Positions 53,742-61,215 of a stretch of DNA of 64,000 bases are shown one piece after another. The stretch lies in contig NC_019959.1 of NCBI RefSeq assembly GCF_000328565.1, forward strand, positions 100,115 through 164,114. The letters run 5' to 3'. The DNA is from Mycobacterium sp. JS623 (GTDB taxonomy: Bacteria; Actinomycetota; Actinomycetes; Mycobacteriales; Mycobacteriaceae). Within the stretch, counting starts at the first letter, position 1. Each line of letters begins with the position of its first letter. Position numbers and translations under genes: made by a program. The notes beneath the pieces are model-generated. The model was given only the letters and a program-made list of their open reading frames with translations, was not told the DNA's origin and searched no databases.

Positions 53742-53885
53742 GCACGCCTCGACGCCACAAGGAAAGACACGACCATCACGACGACAGCACCGGCAAGTTC
53801 CCCCGAAGCATCCGGCGCCGACGGTACCGTTGCGGCTGTCAACAGTTCCACCGCCGTTGACGCTCGACCCAGCAGGAAGACCCCT

Positions 53886-54389
53886 ATGACCTGGACAACG
53901 CAGCTGACCTACACCGCGGACGGCCTCACCGAGGCCGACACCGCGGCACTGGCCACCACGCTCACCGGCGCAGACGTCGCCTACACCGACGGCCGGCTAC
54001 AGATCAGACTCGAGGTCGACGCCAGCACCCTCCAAGACGCCACCGATGCCGCCCTGCGCGTCGCGGCCGCCGCCACCGGACTGCTCAAGCCCACCCACCT
54101 CCAGGTCCTACCCACCGACGAATTCCTCGGCCGCGGCCGCGCTCCGTTCACCCTCGACCTCATCGGTATCACCGAGATCGCCGCCGAGTTCGGCGTCACC
54201 CGCCAACGCGCCGGCAAGATCGCCGAGCTGCCGGGCTTCCCCGCGCCCGTCGCACATCCAGCCTCCGGCCGGGTCTACAGCCGTCCCGCCGTGCAGGCCT
54301 TCCACCAGCAATGGGAAGCCAACCGCACCCGCCAGCGCCCCTCCCGAACCCACACCACTACCGCCGCAACGAAAGCGAGCACCCCATGA
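53886..54389 (+). CDS. Protein with MerR/AlpA-like HTH
   Basis: 167 aa from ATG 53886 with AGGAAG upstream. The first 75 residues are a small alpha/beta domain (LTYTADGLTEADTAALATTL). Residues 90-140 read GITEIAAEFGVTRQRAGKIAELPGFPAPV, an AlpA/MerR-type winged HTH that ends in the usual PxxPxPV. Disordered Thr-rich tail. Likely a DNA-binding regulator. The frame stays open back to 53742 but without a normal start codon. Confidence 0.6.
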   Translation: MTWTTQLTYTADGLTEADTAALATTLTGADVAYTDGRLQIRLEVDASTLQDATDAALRVAAAATGLLKPTHLQVLPTDEFLGRGRAPFTLDLIGITEIAAEFGVTRQRAGKIAELPGFPAPVAHPASGRVYSRPAVQAFHQQWEANRTRQRPSRTHTTTAATKASTP

Positions 54390-54559
54390 CCGTCCGCATC
54401 GACCGCACCCTCCCCCACCACCCGTCTCACGCCCACGTGCTCGACACCCCGCCGCGCAGGCATGCGACACCCGACCACACCACCTCTGCCGCCGCTGCGC
54501 ATACCTCGGCCACATCCCGCACCCACCGCCACATCGAGCGCCACCGCGATCAGCGTTAG
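54386..54559 (+). CDS. Short His-rich protein
   Basis: 57 aa from ATG 54386, overlapping the previous stop as ATGA. MTVRIDRTLPHHPSHAH and TSRTHRHIERHRDQR are its ends; 13 histidines in 57 residues. Probably a real coupled frame, possibly metal-binding, but low complexity means it could be spurious. Confidence 0.35.
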   Translation: MTVRIDRTLPHHPSHAHVLDTPPRRHATPDHTTSAAAAHTSATSRTHRHIERHRDQR

Positions 54560-54564
54560 CCGGC

Positions 54565-55098
54565 GTGCCTGACCCACTCACCCTGAGGGCCGACGTCCTG
54601 GGCTGGGCACGTACCGCGCACTACGTCACCACCATCGCAGAGGACGGCGATCTCCAGCTGCGCTCCGAAGCCGGCGCACCAACCCGGTACTACATCCGCC
54701 GCCGCGGCACCGCCCGCTGGGAGCTAACCCAGACCGCCGACGGCGACGACGAACACCCTGTCCTGTTCGTCGCCGACATCACAGTCCTGGACCGCTACCT
54801 CGTCGGCCTCTTCGCCGATGACATCCGCGAGGACCTCGCTCTGCCCTTCCTTGACTTAAGTTGGGACACCCAGGATCTGGCTCCGGGATACGAACTCTCG
54901 GATATGGTGCGCGGCTACCGCACACTGAGCCGATCAGGATCGGGTCCAGTCGCCGCCGCACCAGATTCCACCGTGAGCCTCGTGACGTTGGTGCCGCTCT
55001 CACACATGCTGGGCTGGTCGATCGGTGAGCTCAAACGCTCATTCCTGCACCCTGCCGGAGCCCCGTTTCTCCGCGACCGGCGATACGCCTCACGCTAG
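54565..55098 (+). CDS. Imm61-like immunity protein
   Basis: 177 aa from GTG 54565 (VPDPLTLRADVLGWA); the long open frame upstream overlaps the HTH gene. LRADVLGWARTAHYVTTIAEDGD, RYYIRRRGTARWELTQ, HPVLFVADITVLDRYLVGLFADDIR and LSHMLGWSIGELKRSFLHP follow the Imm61 layout found in mycobacteria. Imm61 proteins protect against toxins exported by contact-dependent systems. No toxin gene is adjacent, so it may be an orphan immunity gene. Confidence 0.6.
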   Translation: MPDPLTLRADVLGWARTAHYVTTIAEDGDLQLRSEAGAPTRYYIRRRGTARWELTQTADGDDEHPVLFVADITVLDRYLVGLFADDIREDLALPFLDLSWDTQDLAPGYELSDMVRGYRTLSRSGSGPVAAAPDSTVSLVTLVPLSHMLGWSIGELKRSFLHPAGAPFLRDRRYASR

Positions 55099-55308
55099 GC
55101 GCTACCCACACCGGTGATGCAGCCTGCATCACCGATGCCAACCGCCCAAACTCCCATATCGGTTCTGCGTCACAGCAATTCACCACCCGGCTATTACACT
55201 CCTCCCTCTAACCCCTGACATGCGGCGGTTCGATCACTGCTCAGCCCTGAAGCCTCCCAGGCGACCCAACTGACCACGAAACGCTCGCGCCCCTCATAGA
55301 CTCGGTAG

Positions 55309-55836
55309 ATGGCGACCGCCTTCACATACATGCCCATTCGCGACATCGAGAAGCCGCAGATGATTCGCGTCCCCGCCAACGGCGGAGTCCTCGATATCTA
55401 CACCGGCTACGCAAAGATTCACGTTGATCACGGCAGCGAAGTCCGCCGCCACAACATGTATTCCCTTGTGCCCCTGCCTCGCCAAAATCCGCCCGACCCC
55501 TTCCGGGTGCAGGAATACCCCGGACCGTTAGCTGAGGTGGCCGTCCAAACCGCCATGACCGCATCCCTGACGAGCTTCGGAGACAATCCTCGGGTCGCCG
55601 CGGTGGATTGGGCGCAAATCGAGCTTCGGCCCGCCCATTTCCACGAGGACCGCGAAGGCGTTGTTTTGCTCATGAATGTCGCCATCGCTGTAGCCGAGGG
55701 CGTCGTCTTGCGGTTCGCCTACCAGGTCAACGTCTTCACACCAGGCAGCCGGGACATAGTTTCACTGCTCGACGAGCGGCGCCAACCCGTACCTGGCGCC
55801 GCTGACGGCATAAGCACCGACTTCCGCCAGGTCTAA
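55309..55836 (+). CDS. Hypothetical protein, convergent pair member
   Basis: 175 aa, ATG 55309. Alpha/beta: GGVLDIYTGYAKIHVDHGSEVRR, VDWAQIELRPAHFHEDREG, VVLLMNVAIAVAEGVVLRFAYQVNVF. Its codon use is less GC-biased than surrounding genes. The stop overlaps that of the minus-strand gene 55833 by four bases. The 210 bp before it contain no recognisable feature except an ATGCAGCCTGCATCA hairpin near 55118. Confidence 0.5.
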   Translation: MATAFTYMPIRDIEKPQMIRVPANGGVLDIYTGYAKIHVDHGSEVRRHNMYSLVPLPRQNPPDPFRVQEYPGPLAEVAVQTAMTASLTSFGDNPRVAAVDWAQIELRPAHFHEDREGVVLLMNVAIAVAEGVVLRFAYQVNVFTPGSRDIVSLLDERRQPVPGAADGISTDFRQV

Positions 55837-56756
55837 ACACCTGGCGTGGTTGATCGGATCGTGAACAACTCTCCGCTGATCTCGGGATACCTCCCCACGG
55901 AGTCATCGCGCCGCACCGAGTACTCACCAACCCAGCAGCGCTCGTCGGCCGGGTTGATCCTGACCGCGCCTTGCGCAGAGACCTCGACGGCTGCGGTTGG
56001 AAACACCGGTCCTGCGACGCTGCCCAGTGCCCGCCGAAGCTCATCCTCGGACACCGACCGCAGCTTCGGGAGCATGGCGGCAACTAGTTCATCGGATAGG
56101 TGATCATCGTGGAAGGCTGCGATCACTCCGTCGATGCCGTACTCACTATTCGTGATCGCGATGTGGGACTTGTTCTTTGCGGCGTGGACGGTCACCCGCA
56201 CGCCGAACCTCGCATCCTCTTCCAAGGCGCAATCACCAGCCACCGAGACAAGCCGGCGCGCGTTGGCCTCACGTAAAGCGAACCACACTGGCCGAGCGGT
56301 GTCGGTCCCGTCGGCGATCCGACGCGGTACGCGTGCCCAGCGTGCCAGCGTGCGGTCTGGCTCCCAAGATGTCCACGTACCGCCAACGCTGTAGCGGTAG
56401 TAGTGCAGATGACCGCTGGGCAGTTCGATGGGCGTGGGCGGCGACTTTGGTGAGCTGTGCCCCCGCTCGAAGCGCAGCGTGGTGAACGCGCGGGGGATGG
56501 TCTCAGCGAGGTTGGTGTAGAGGCTGTTTTCCGCGTCGCCCATGCGCGCGGCGACCGGGGTGGTGCTGCTGTAGTGGCCGGCAAGCACTGTGCTGTGTGA
56601 GGTGTCCAGCTTCGAGAGTGCGTCCCGTAACGCCTCTTTCAATGATTTTTGCCAGTCGCTGCGAACATCAGACCCGTGCTGGACGCGCTTCCCGGACCAC
56701 ATTTCGACGACTGCGTCGTCTCCGCGGATAACGTACTGGCGTGACTGTTCAGTCAT
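55833..56756 (-). CDS. Hypothetical protein, convergent pair member
   Basis: 307 aa, ATG 56756. Regions of note: QSRQYVIRGDDAVVEMWSGK, a Pro-rich centre, RRLVSVAGDCALEEDARFGV, SHIAITNSEYGIDGVIAAFHDD and WVGEYSVRRDDSVGRYPEI. No enzyme motif. Together with 55309 it forms an island of lower GC between the immunity-like gene and dnaB, possibly a recent joint insertion. Confidence 0.5.
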   Translation of the reverse strand: MTEQSRQYVIRGDDAVVEMWSGKRVQHGSDVRSDWQKSLKEALRDALSKLDTSHSTVLAGHYSSTTPVAARMGDAENSLYTNLAETIPRAFTTLRFERGHSSPKSPPTPIELPSGHLHYYRYSVGGTWTSWEPDRTLARWARVPRRIADGTDTARPVWFALREANARRLVSVAGDCALEEDARFGVRVTVHAAKNKSHIAITNSEYGIDGVIAAFHDDHLSDELVAAMLPKLRSVSEDELRRALGSVAGPVFPTAAVEVSAQGAVRINPADERCWVGEYSVRRDDSVGRYPEISGELFTIRSTTPGV

Positions 56757-56889
56757 CGAGCATCAGTAGTTGGCCGAGCAGAGGGCGCGCCGGCTTTCCA
56801 CGCGCATCGCACGAAGGGCATCATCCACGACACCCTAGTGAGGCAGGTCGGATCTTCCTGGTTAGCCGCGCTGGCCGCCGCCACTATCG

Positions 56890-58287
56890 TCAGATTCCGC
56901 GTGCCATGTTCGCGAACCGGGACATGTGAAGTTGGTGTGCCACAGTGATATTGGCGGTCGGGCCGTTGCGGTGCTTGCCCAGGATGATGTCCGCCTCGCC
57001 GCCACGCGGATCGTCGCGGTCGTGCGCGTCGGGACGGTGCAACAGCATGACCATGTCGCTATCCTGCTCCAGCGATCCAGACTCGCGAAGATCGGACACC
57101 TGGGGTCGTTTGTCGGTGCGCTGCTCGGGGCCACGGTTGAGCTGGCTGAGCGCGACCACCGGCACGTGCAACTCTTTGGCCAGCAGTTTGAGGCTGCGGG
57201 AGAAGTCCGACACCTCCTGCTGTCGGGAATCGTATTTCTTCCCCGAACTCATCAGCTGTAGGTAGTCCACGACGATCAGTCCGAGATCGGTTCGCTGTTT
57301 GAGCCGTCGGGCCTTGGCCCGGATTTCCATCATGGTCAGGTTCGGGGAGTCGTCGATGTAGAGCGGCGCTTCACTGATCTCGCTCATCCGTCGCGCCATT
57401 CTTGTCCAGTCGTTATCGCTGAGACGGCCGGCGCGCATGTCGGCCAGTTTGATGCTGGCTTCGGCCGAGAGCAGTCGCATCACGATCTCGGATTTGCTCA
57501 TCTCCAGCGAGAAGATGACGCTCGGGCGGCGGTGCTTGATCGAGCAGGATCGCATGAAATCCATTGCCAAGGTCGACTTTCCGTGCCCAGGACGCCCGGC
57601 GATGATGATCATTTGCCCGCCGTGAAGACCGTTGGTGATCTCGTCGAGTTCCACGAACCCGGTGGGAATGCCTGCCGCTTGGCCGCCGCCGGATTGGATG
57701 GCGTCGATTTCGTCCATGGTCGGCTGCAGCAGCGCCTCCAGCGGCACCATGTCCTCGCTACCGCGGTCTTCGGTGACGTCGTAAATCTCAGCCTGGGCGC
57801 GGTCGACGACCTCGGCGACGTCGGCTCCCTCGGCGCCGGCGTAGCCGTACTGCACGACACGGGTGCCGGCCTCCACCAGGCGGCGCAGCAGGGCCTTCTC
57901 CGCGACGATGCCGGCGTAGTAGCCGGCGTTGGCCGCGGTCGGCACGGTAGCAATCAGAGTGTGCAGGTAGGGCGCTCCGCCGATGCGTTGCAGCACCCCG
58001 CGCCGGTCGAGTTCAGCGGCGACGGTGACGGCGTCGGCCGGCTCACCCTGCCCGAAGAGGTCCAAGATGGCGTCGTAGACCTGGCGGTGGTTGGGCCGGT
58101 AGAAGTCATCGGGGCGCAGGCGCTCGATGACGTCGGCGATCGCGTCCTTGCTGAGCAGCATCCCGCCGAGCACGGACTGCTCCGCGGCCAGATCCTGCGG
58201 CGGTTGACGGCCGTTGTCGAGATCGGTGTATGGCTGCACCGACGGGCGCCGGCGGGTACGGGCTGGTGCTTCGTCGAGATCGGTCAT
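56890..58287 (-). CDS. DnaB-type replicative helicase
   Basis: 465 aa, ATG 58287. N-terminal DnaB domain PQDLAAEQSVLGGMLL, Walker A GRPGHGKST at 231-239, FSLEMSK, motif LIVVDYLQLM, then LAKELHVPVVALSQLNRGPEQR and GSLEQDSDMVMLLHR. Complete and of usual length. It lacks the inteins often seen in chromosomal mycobacterial DnaB. Follows the Rep-like gene with an ATGA overlap, so it is the plasmid's own replicative helicase. Confidence 0.9.
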   Translation of the reverse strand: MTDLDEAPARTRRRPSVQPYTDLDNGRQPPQDLAAEQSVLGGMLLSKDAIADVIERLRPDDFYRPNHRQVYDAILDLFGQGEPADAVTVAAELDRRGVLQRIGGAPYLHTLIATVPTAANAGYYAGIVAEKALLRRLVEAGTRVVQYGYAGAEGADVAEVVDRAQAEIYDVTEDRGSEDMVPLEALLQPTMDEIDAIQSGGGQAAGIPTGFVELDEITNGLHGGQMIIIAGRPGHGKSTLAMDFMRSCSIKHRRPSVIFSLEMSKSEIVMRLLSAEASIKLADMRAGRLSDNDWTRMARRMSEISEAPLYIDDSPNLTMMEIRAKARRLKQRTDLGLIVVDYLQLMSSGKKYDSRQQEVSDFSRSLKLLAKELHVPVVALSQLNRGPEQRTDKRPQVSDLRESGSLEQDSDMVMLLHRPDAHDRDDPRGGEADIILGKHRNGPTANITVAHQLHMSRFANMARGI

Positions 58288-59696
58288 GCGGGGATCGCCT
58301 CCTCGAATTCGGCGTCGGCCTCGCCGGCGGCGAGGTCAGCGGCGATGTGCGGCCAGCACTGGTCACACACGGTCGCCATGGCTTTCAGCGGCAGCTCGGG
58401 GCGGTAGATGCCACGGTCATAACCGCACACCACGCAGTTGCAACCACCGCTGATCGCCAGGTCCATCAGCAGCTCGGTGCTCAGCGACGACGCCGCCGGA
58501 ACCGGCTCATTCACAACGGATTTCGGCTCGCACTCGGCCAAGATGTCGCCCGCCCAGCGCGCCAACGCCGCGGTCAAGGGCATCTCGGGGAACAGCCGCG
58601 CGACCCGACGGCCCGCGTTCGCCAGCGCTGCGATCGGGTCGCTCATCGGGCGGCCGAACTTGACCTCGCTGGCGTGAAGTACTTCGGCGCGCAGCTCGGG
58701 GTCGGTCGCGGCGGTGACCTCGGCGTACCAGCGTGCGTTGACGTCCTCGGCGGCGGCACGGTTGGCCGCGGCCTGCCGGGCGTCCCAGGCGGCCTGCAGG
58801 GGCCGCAGCCGCGGTCCGGAACCGATGACGTTGTGCCGCAGCCGCCACAGCGCCAGCCGCCACGGCCGCTCGATGTCAGCGGGCATCGGGGCGCTCAGCA
58901 CGTCGAGGATCTGCTCGGGGCGCCATCCGCGCTCCAGGCGTTGGCGGATCTCGCGTCCGAGCATCCAGCGCAGGTGCTTGGGCAGCCGCGCCAACGGTGC
59001 CGGCAGTGCGCGCATCACGTCGGTCAGATCGGCTGAGGAGACATTCACCGCAACCGGTCGGGGGCCGGCCACCGCCGTTTCGGTCCGGGGGGTAGGGGGG
59101 TAATGAGTTTGGTCTTTATAAGGAAGCGGCTCGGAAAAGGTGACGGATTCGGGCTTGGGACGGCCTTTGTAGTCGACGATGACGCGCCCGGAACGGTCCC
59201 GTTCGAGCACCTTGACGTCGCCCACGAAGCGGTCGTGGATGGCGATGAATGACCGCGCTCCGCGGCCCTGTGCGGCCCGGTAGACGATCAGCTCGTCGGC
59301 CGCCAGCCCGGCCAGTGCGCGGCCGATCGTCTTGAGGTCGTAGCGGCGACCGCCGGCCGCGGCGATCAGCTCGACGACCTGGGGCAGGCCGACACGGTCG
59401 TCGGCGATCTTGCTCCAGCCGCACAGCAGCTTCAGCACGGCTGTCAGTGCGTGCTTTCGTGCGCCGCGCAGCCGCAGGCGGGCGGCGTCGGCTTCGACGC
59501 GCTCGCGCACGGTGGCGGCGTCGGAAAAGTCCACGCGCTGCCGGTTCTGGCAAACGCATTTCTCGAGGTTTCGGGCTTCGCGACACGCCCATGAAGTTCC
59601 TGCGTTTACGCAGGTCACGGGGTATGTCTGCGAAACCCTGGTCAGATGTGTTGATCTGTGTCCAGGGTAAGCGCTACCCTGAGAACTACCTTCCAC
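58284..59696 (-). CDS. Rep-like plasmid replication initiator (probable)
   Basis: 470 aa from GTG 59696, which has AGGGAG at good spacing; the first 55 residues look unlike protein, and GTG 59534 is an alternative. Residues 70-150 hold a winged HTH (ALTAVLKLLCGWSKIADDRVGLPQVVELIAAAGGRRYDLKTIGRAL read in pieces). The middle is Ala/Arg helix (RLPKHLRWMLGREIRQRLERGW). The C-terminus has a zinc site (CNCVVCGYDRG and CDQCWPHIA). It is directly upstream of dnaB and next to a hairpin-rich non-coding region, so initiator function is likely by context. Confidence 0.6.
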   Translation of the reverse strand: MEGSSQGSAYPGHRSTHLTRVSQTYPVTCVNAGTSWACREARNLEKCVCQNRQRVDFSDAATVRERVEADAARLRLRGARKHALTAVLKLLCGWSKIADDRVGLPQVVELIAAAGGRRYDLKTIGRALAGLAADELIVYRAAQGRGARSFIAIHDRFVGDVKVLERDRSGRVIVDYKGRPKPESVTFSEPLPYKDQTHYPPTPRTETAVAGPRPVAVNVSSADLTDVMRALPAPLARLPKHLRWMLGREIRQRLERGWRPEQILDVLSAPMPADIERPWRLALWRLRHNVIGSGPRLRPLQAAWDARQAAANRAAAEDVNARWYAEVTAATDPELRAEVLHASEVKFGRPMSDPIAALANAGRRVARLFPEMPLTAALARWAGDILAECEPKSVVNEPVPAASSLSTELLMDLAISGGCNCVVCGYDRGIYRPELPLKAMATVCDQCWPHIAADLAAGEADAEFEEAIPA

Positions 59697-60024
59697 GGTG
59701 TTCTCCCTGATAGATGCAGGACCCTGAGACTCGAAGTTGGCGCTTCGGATCTCGCGAGGCTCGGAGTTGGCGCTCCGGGAGAGAACTTCTCTTGATTCCT
59801 CACATCCCCCTCGGGGGGCTTGTGTCCTCTTGATCCCGCTATTGATTTGTAAGTCGTCTCGTTGGCGCGAGACGGTTAGATCTGCTTGTTAGACCTCCTT
59901 TACCGAGTCGTTACTGTCCATCCGACCACGCCATTGGCCGGTGATCTTGGAGCGACACGTTCCGCAGCAGCGTTGCCAGCGCCACCACGGTCGTTGTCGC
60001 AGGAATAGACACCCGTCCCACTCG
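59697..60024. other. Candidate replication origin region
   Basis: 328 bp without genes, AT-richer than its surroundings, directly upstream of the Rep-like gene. Three hairpins share the same six-base loop TTGGCG but have unrelated stems: CGAAG/CTTCG (59732-59747), CGGAG/CTCCG (59762-59777) and CGTCTCG/CGAGACG (59855-59874). AGAGAA-C-TTCTCT (59780-59792) and CCCCCTCGGGGGG (59806-59818) add further dyads. A fixed loop on changing stems suggests recognition of the loop, as at some single-strand or rolling-circle origins. Confidence 0.5.
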
Positions 60025-60195
60025 TCACAGGTAGCGCTTGCGCCAGGTGCCCACGGCCCACGCCAGGGCCTCGTCGGTCAGTGACGCCGCGATTTCGCGC
60101 TCCAGTCGCTCGTCAAGGGCTCCAGGGGTGTCGGGGGCCGCGCTACCGCGCAGGCCTGCCCATGCTGCTGCTCGCCCGATCCAACGCTTAACCAC
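60025..60195 (-). CDS. Short basic protein upstream of the origin region
   Basis: 56 aa from GTG 60195, with AGGGGAG five bases upstream, overlapping the WhiA-like stop by 8 nt. VVKRWIGRAAAWAGLRGSA and EALAWAVGTWRKRYL are its ends; basic, Trp-rich, amphipathic. Too short for standard calling. The strong ribosome site and the operon position support it. Confidence 0.55.
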   Translation of the reverse strand: MVKRWIGRAAAWAGLRGSAAPDTPGALDERLEREIAASLTDEALAWAVGTWRKRYL

Positions 60196-60517
60196 GTCGA
60201 CTCCCCTCTGAGCTGTTTGATGCGTCCTCGGTGGTGATCCCGCCGCCGCGCAGCGCGCGTCGCAGCAGGGCGGCGTAGGCGTGCTTGGTCATCGGCGGGG
60301 TCATGGTCTGGCCGAGTTCGGCCAAGGCGGCGTCGGGGTTGCTGATGCGGTGCTGCAGGGCGGTGATCCACCGGTCGCGGTGCACGCTGGGCCGCTGCGC
60401 CTGCAGTGCCTCCACCGCGATCCGCGCCAGCACGGCCTGGGTGCGGCCGGCTTGGCGGGCGCGCTGCTGGTTGGCTTCCGACCCCACTGCGGCCAGACGG
60501 GGATTGTTGGCGATCAT
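60188..60517 (-). CDS. WhiA C-terminal-domain-like DNA-binding protein
   Basis: 109 aa from ATG 60517 (MIANNPRLAAVGSEANQQR), overlapping the upstream stop as ATGA. The C-terminal half, ALQHRISNPDAALAELGQTMTPPMTKHAYAALLRR, matches the WhiA HTH pattern (hRhxxPxASLxELGxxxxPPMTKxxVxxRLRR). WhiA is about 325 aa with an N-terminal homing-endonuclease-like domain; that part is absent. Probably a stand-alone DNA-binding module that regulates replication genes or binds the origin. Confidence 0.65.
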   Translation of the reverse strand: MIANNPRLAAVGSEANQQRARQAGRTQAVLARIAVEALQAQRPSVHRDRWITALQHRISNPDAALAELGQTMTPPMTKHAYAALLRRALRGGGITTEDASNSSEGSRRG

Positions 60518-61215
60518 CGCCGGCCCTCCGTCCCCGGCAGCGCCACGTCGTAATGCGCGGCTAAGGCCAGCAACGTCGAGCATGGCGAGATCACCGTGCA
60601 CTCCCCGCTCAGCGACCCCTCACGTTCGTGCGCCCACGGCCCAGCGGTGAATGAGCACTCCAGGCACAGCACCTCCCGGTGCGGGCACGACGTCGCCGCG
60701 GGTCCGTGCGCAGCTCGGCAGCCGTGATCCATGCAGCCCTGGCAGACCGTGAGCCGCGGCCGGTGGATGGCGGCGTGGGCGAGCAGATCGCTGCGATGGT
60801 CGGCCGTCCCCGGCTGTCCCGGCGGAGCGTCAGCCAGGATCGCGGTGAAGATCTGGCGCAGCAGCACCCCGCGCGGGTCCTCCCCCGCGTCGGCGACATA
60901 GAGCGCGATTTCCTGCTCGATGGTGCCGCGGTCGATCGCGACCACCCAGCTGCACCGCTCGCAGCGCAGTTTGGTCAACCACGGGCTGTCATAGGCGAAC
61001 GGACCCATCGCGCGCAGCAGCTGAACTTTCACCCCGCACGCCGAAAAGGACTCCACCCCAGCTGGTTTGCGGCTCTCCAGGTGCGCCTCATCGCGCGCAA
61101 GCGCCACTCGCGGGGCCAGCGATTCGAGGTCAACGGCATGCCAGCGGGTGCCCGAGGACGCCCCGCCGCCGCCGATGGCGAAGCGGTGGGTGTCGTAGTC
61201 GAACGCCGCGCTCAT
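60514..61215 (-). CDS. Cysteine/histidine-rich hypothetical protein
   Basis: 233 aa from ATG 61215, overlapping the helicase stop as ATGA. Cysteine groups: LRCERCSWV (about 83-91), VCQGCMDHGCRAAHG (about 157-171) and SCPHREVLCLECSF (about 176-189), enough for two zinc ions. Likely nucleic-acid or protein binding. No family recognised. Coupled between the helicase and the WhiA-like gene. Confidence 0.55.
   Translation of the reverse strand: MSAAFDYDTHRFAIGGGGASSGTRWHAVDLESLAPRVALARDEAHLESRKPAGVESFSACGVKVQLLRAMGPFAYDSPWLTKLRCERCSWVVAIDRGTIEQEIALYVADAGEDPRGVLLRQIFTAILADAPPGQPGTADHRSDLLAHAAIHRPRLTVCQGCMDHGCRAAHGPAATSCPHREVLCLECSFTAGPWAHEREGSLSGECTVISPCSTLLALAAHYDVALPGTEGRR

Noticed and set aside
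53742..53885. Upstream extension of the 53886 gene using ATC as start
   Set aside because: The frame is open back to the previous stop and has AGGAAAG before an ATC, but ATC starts are very rare and ATG 53886 has its own AGGAAG.
56890..58287. Intein in dnaB
   Set aside because: The Walker A and DYLQLM motifs are contiguous and the protein is of normal length, so no intein is inserted.
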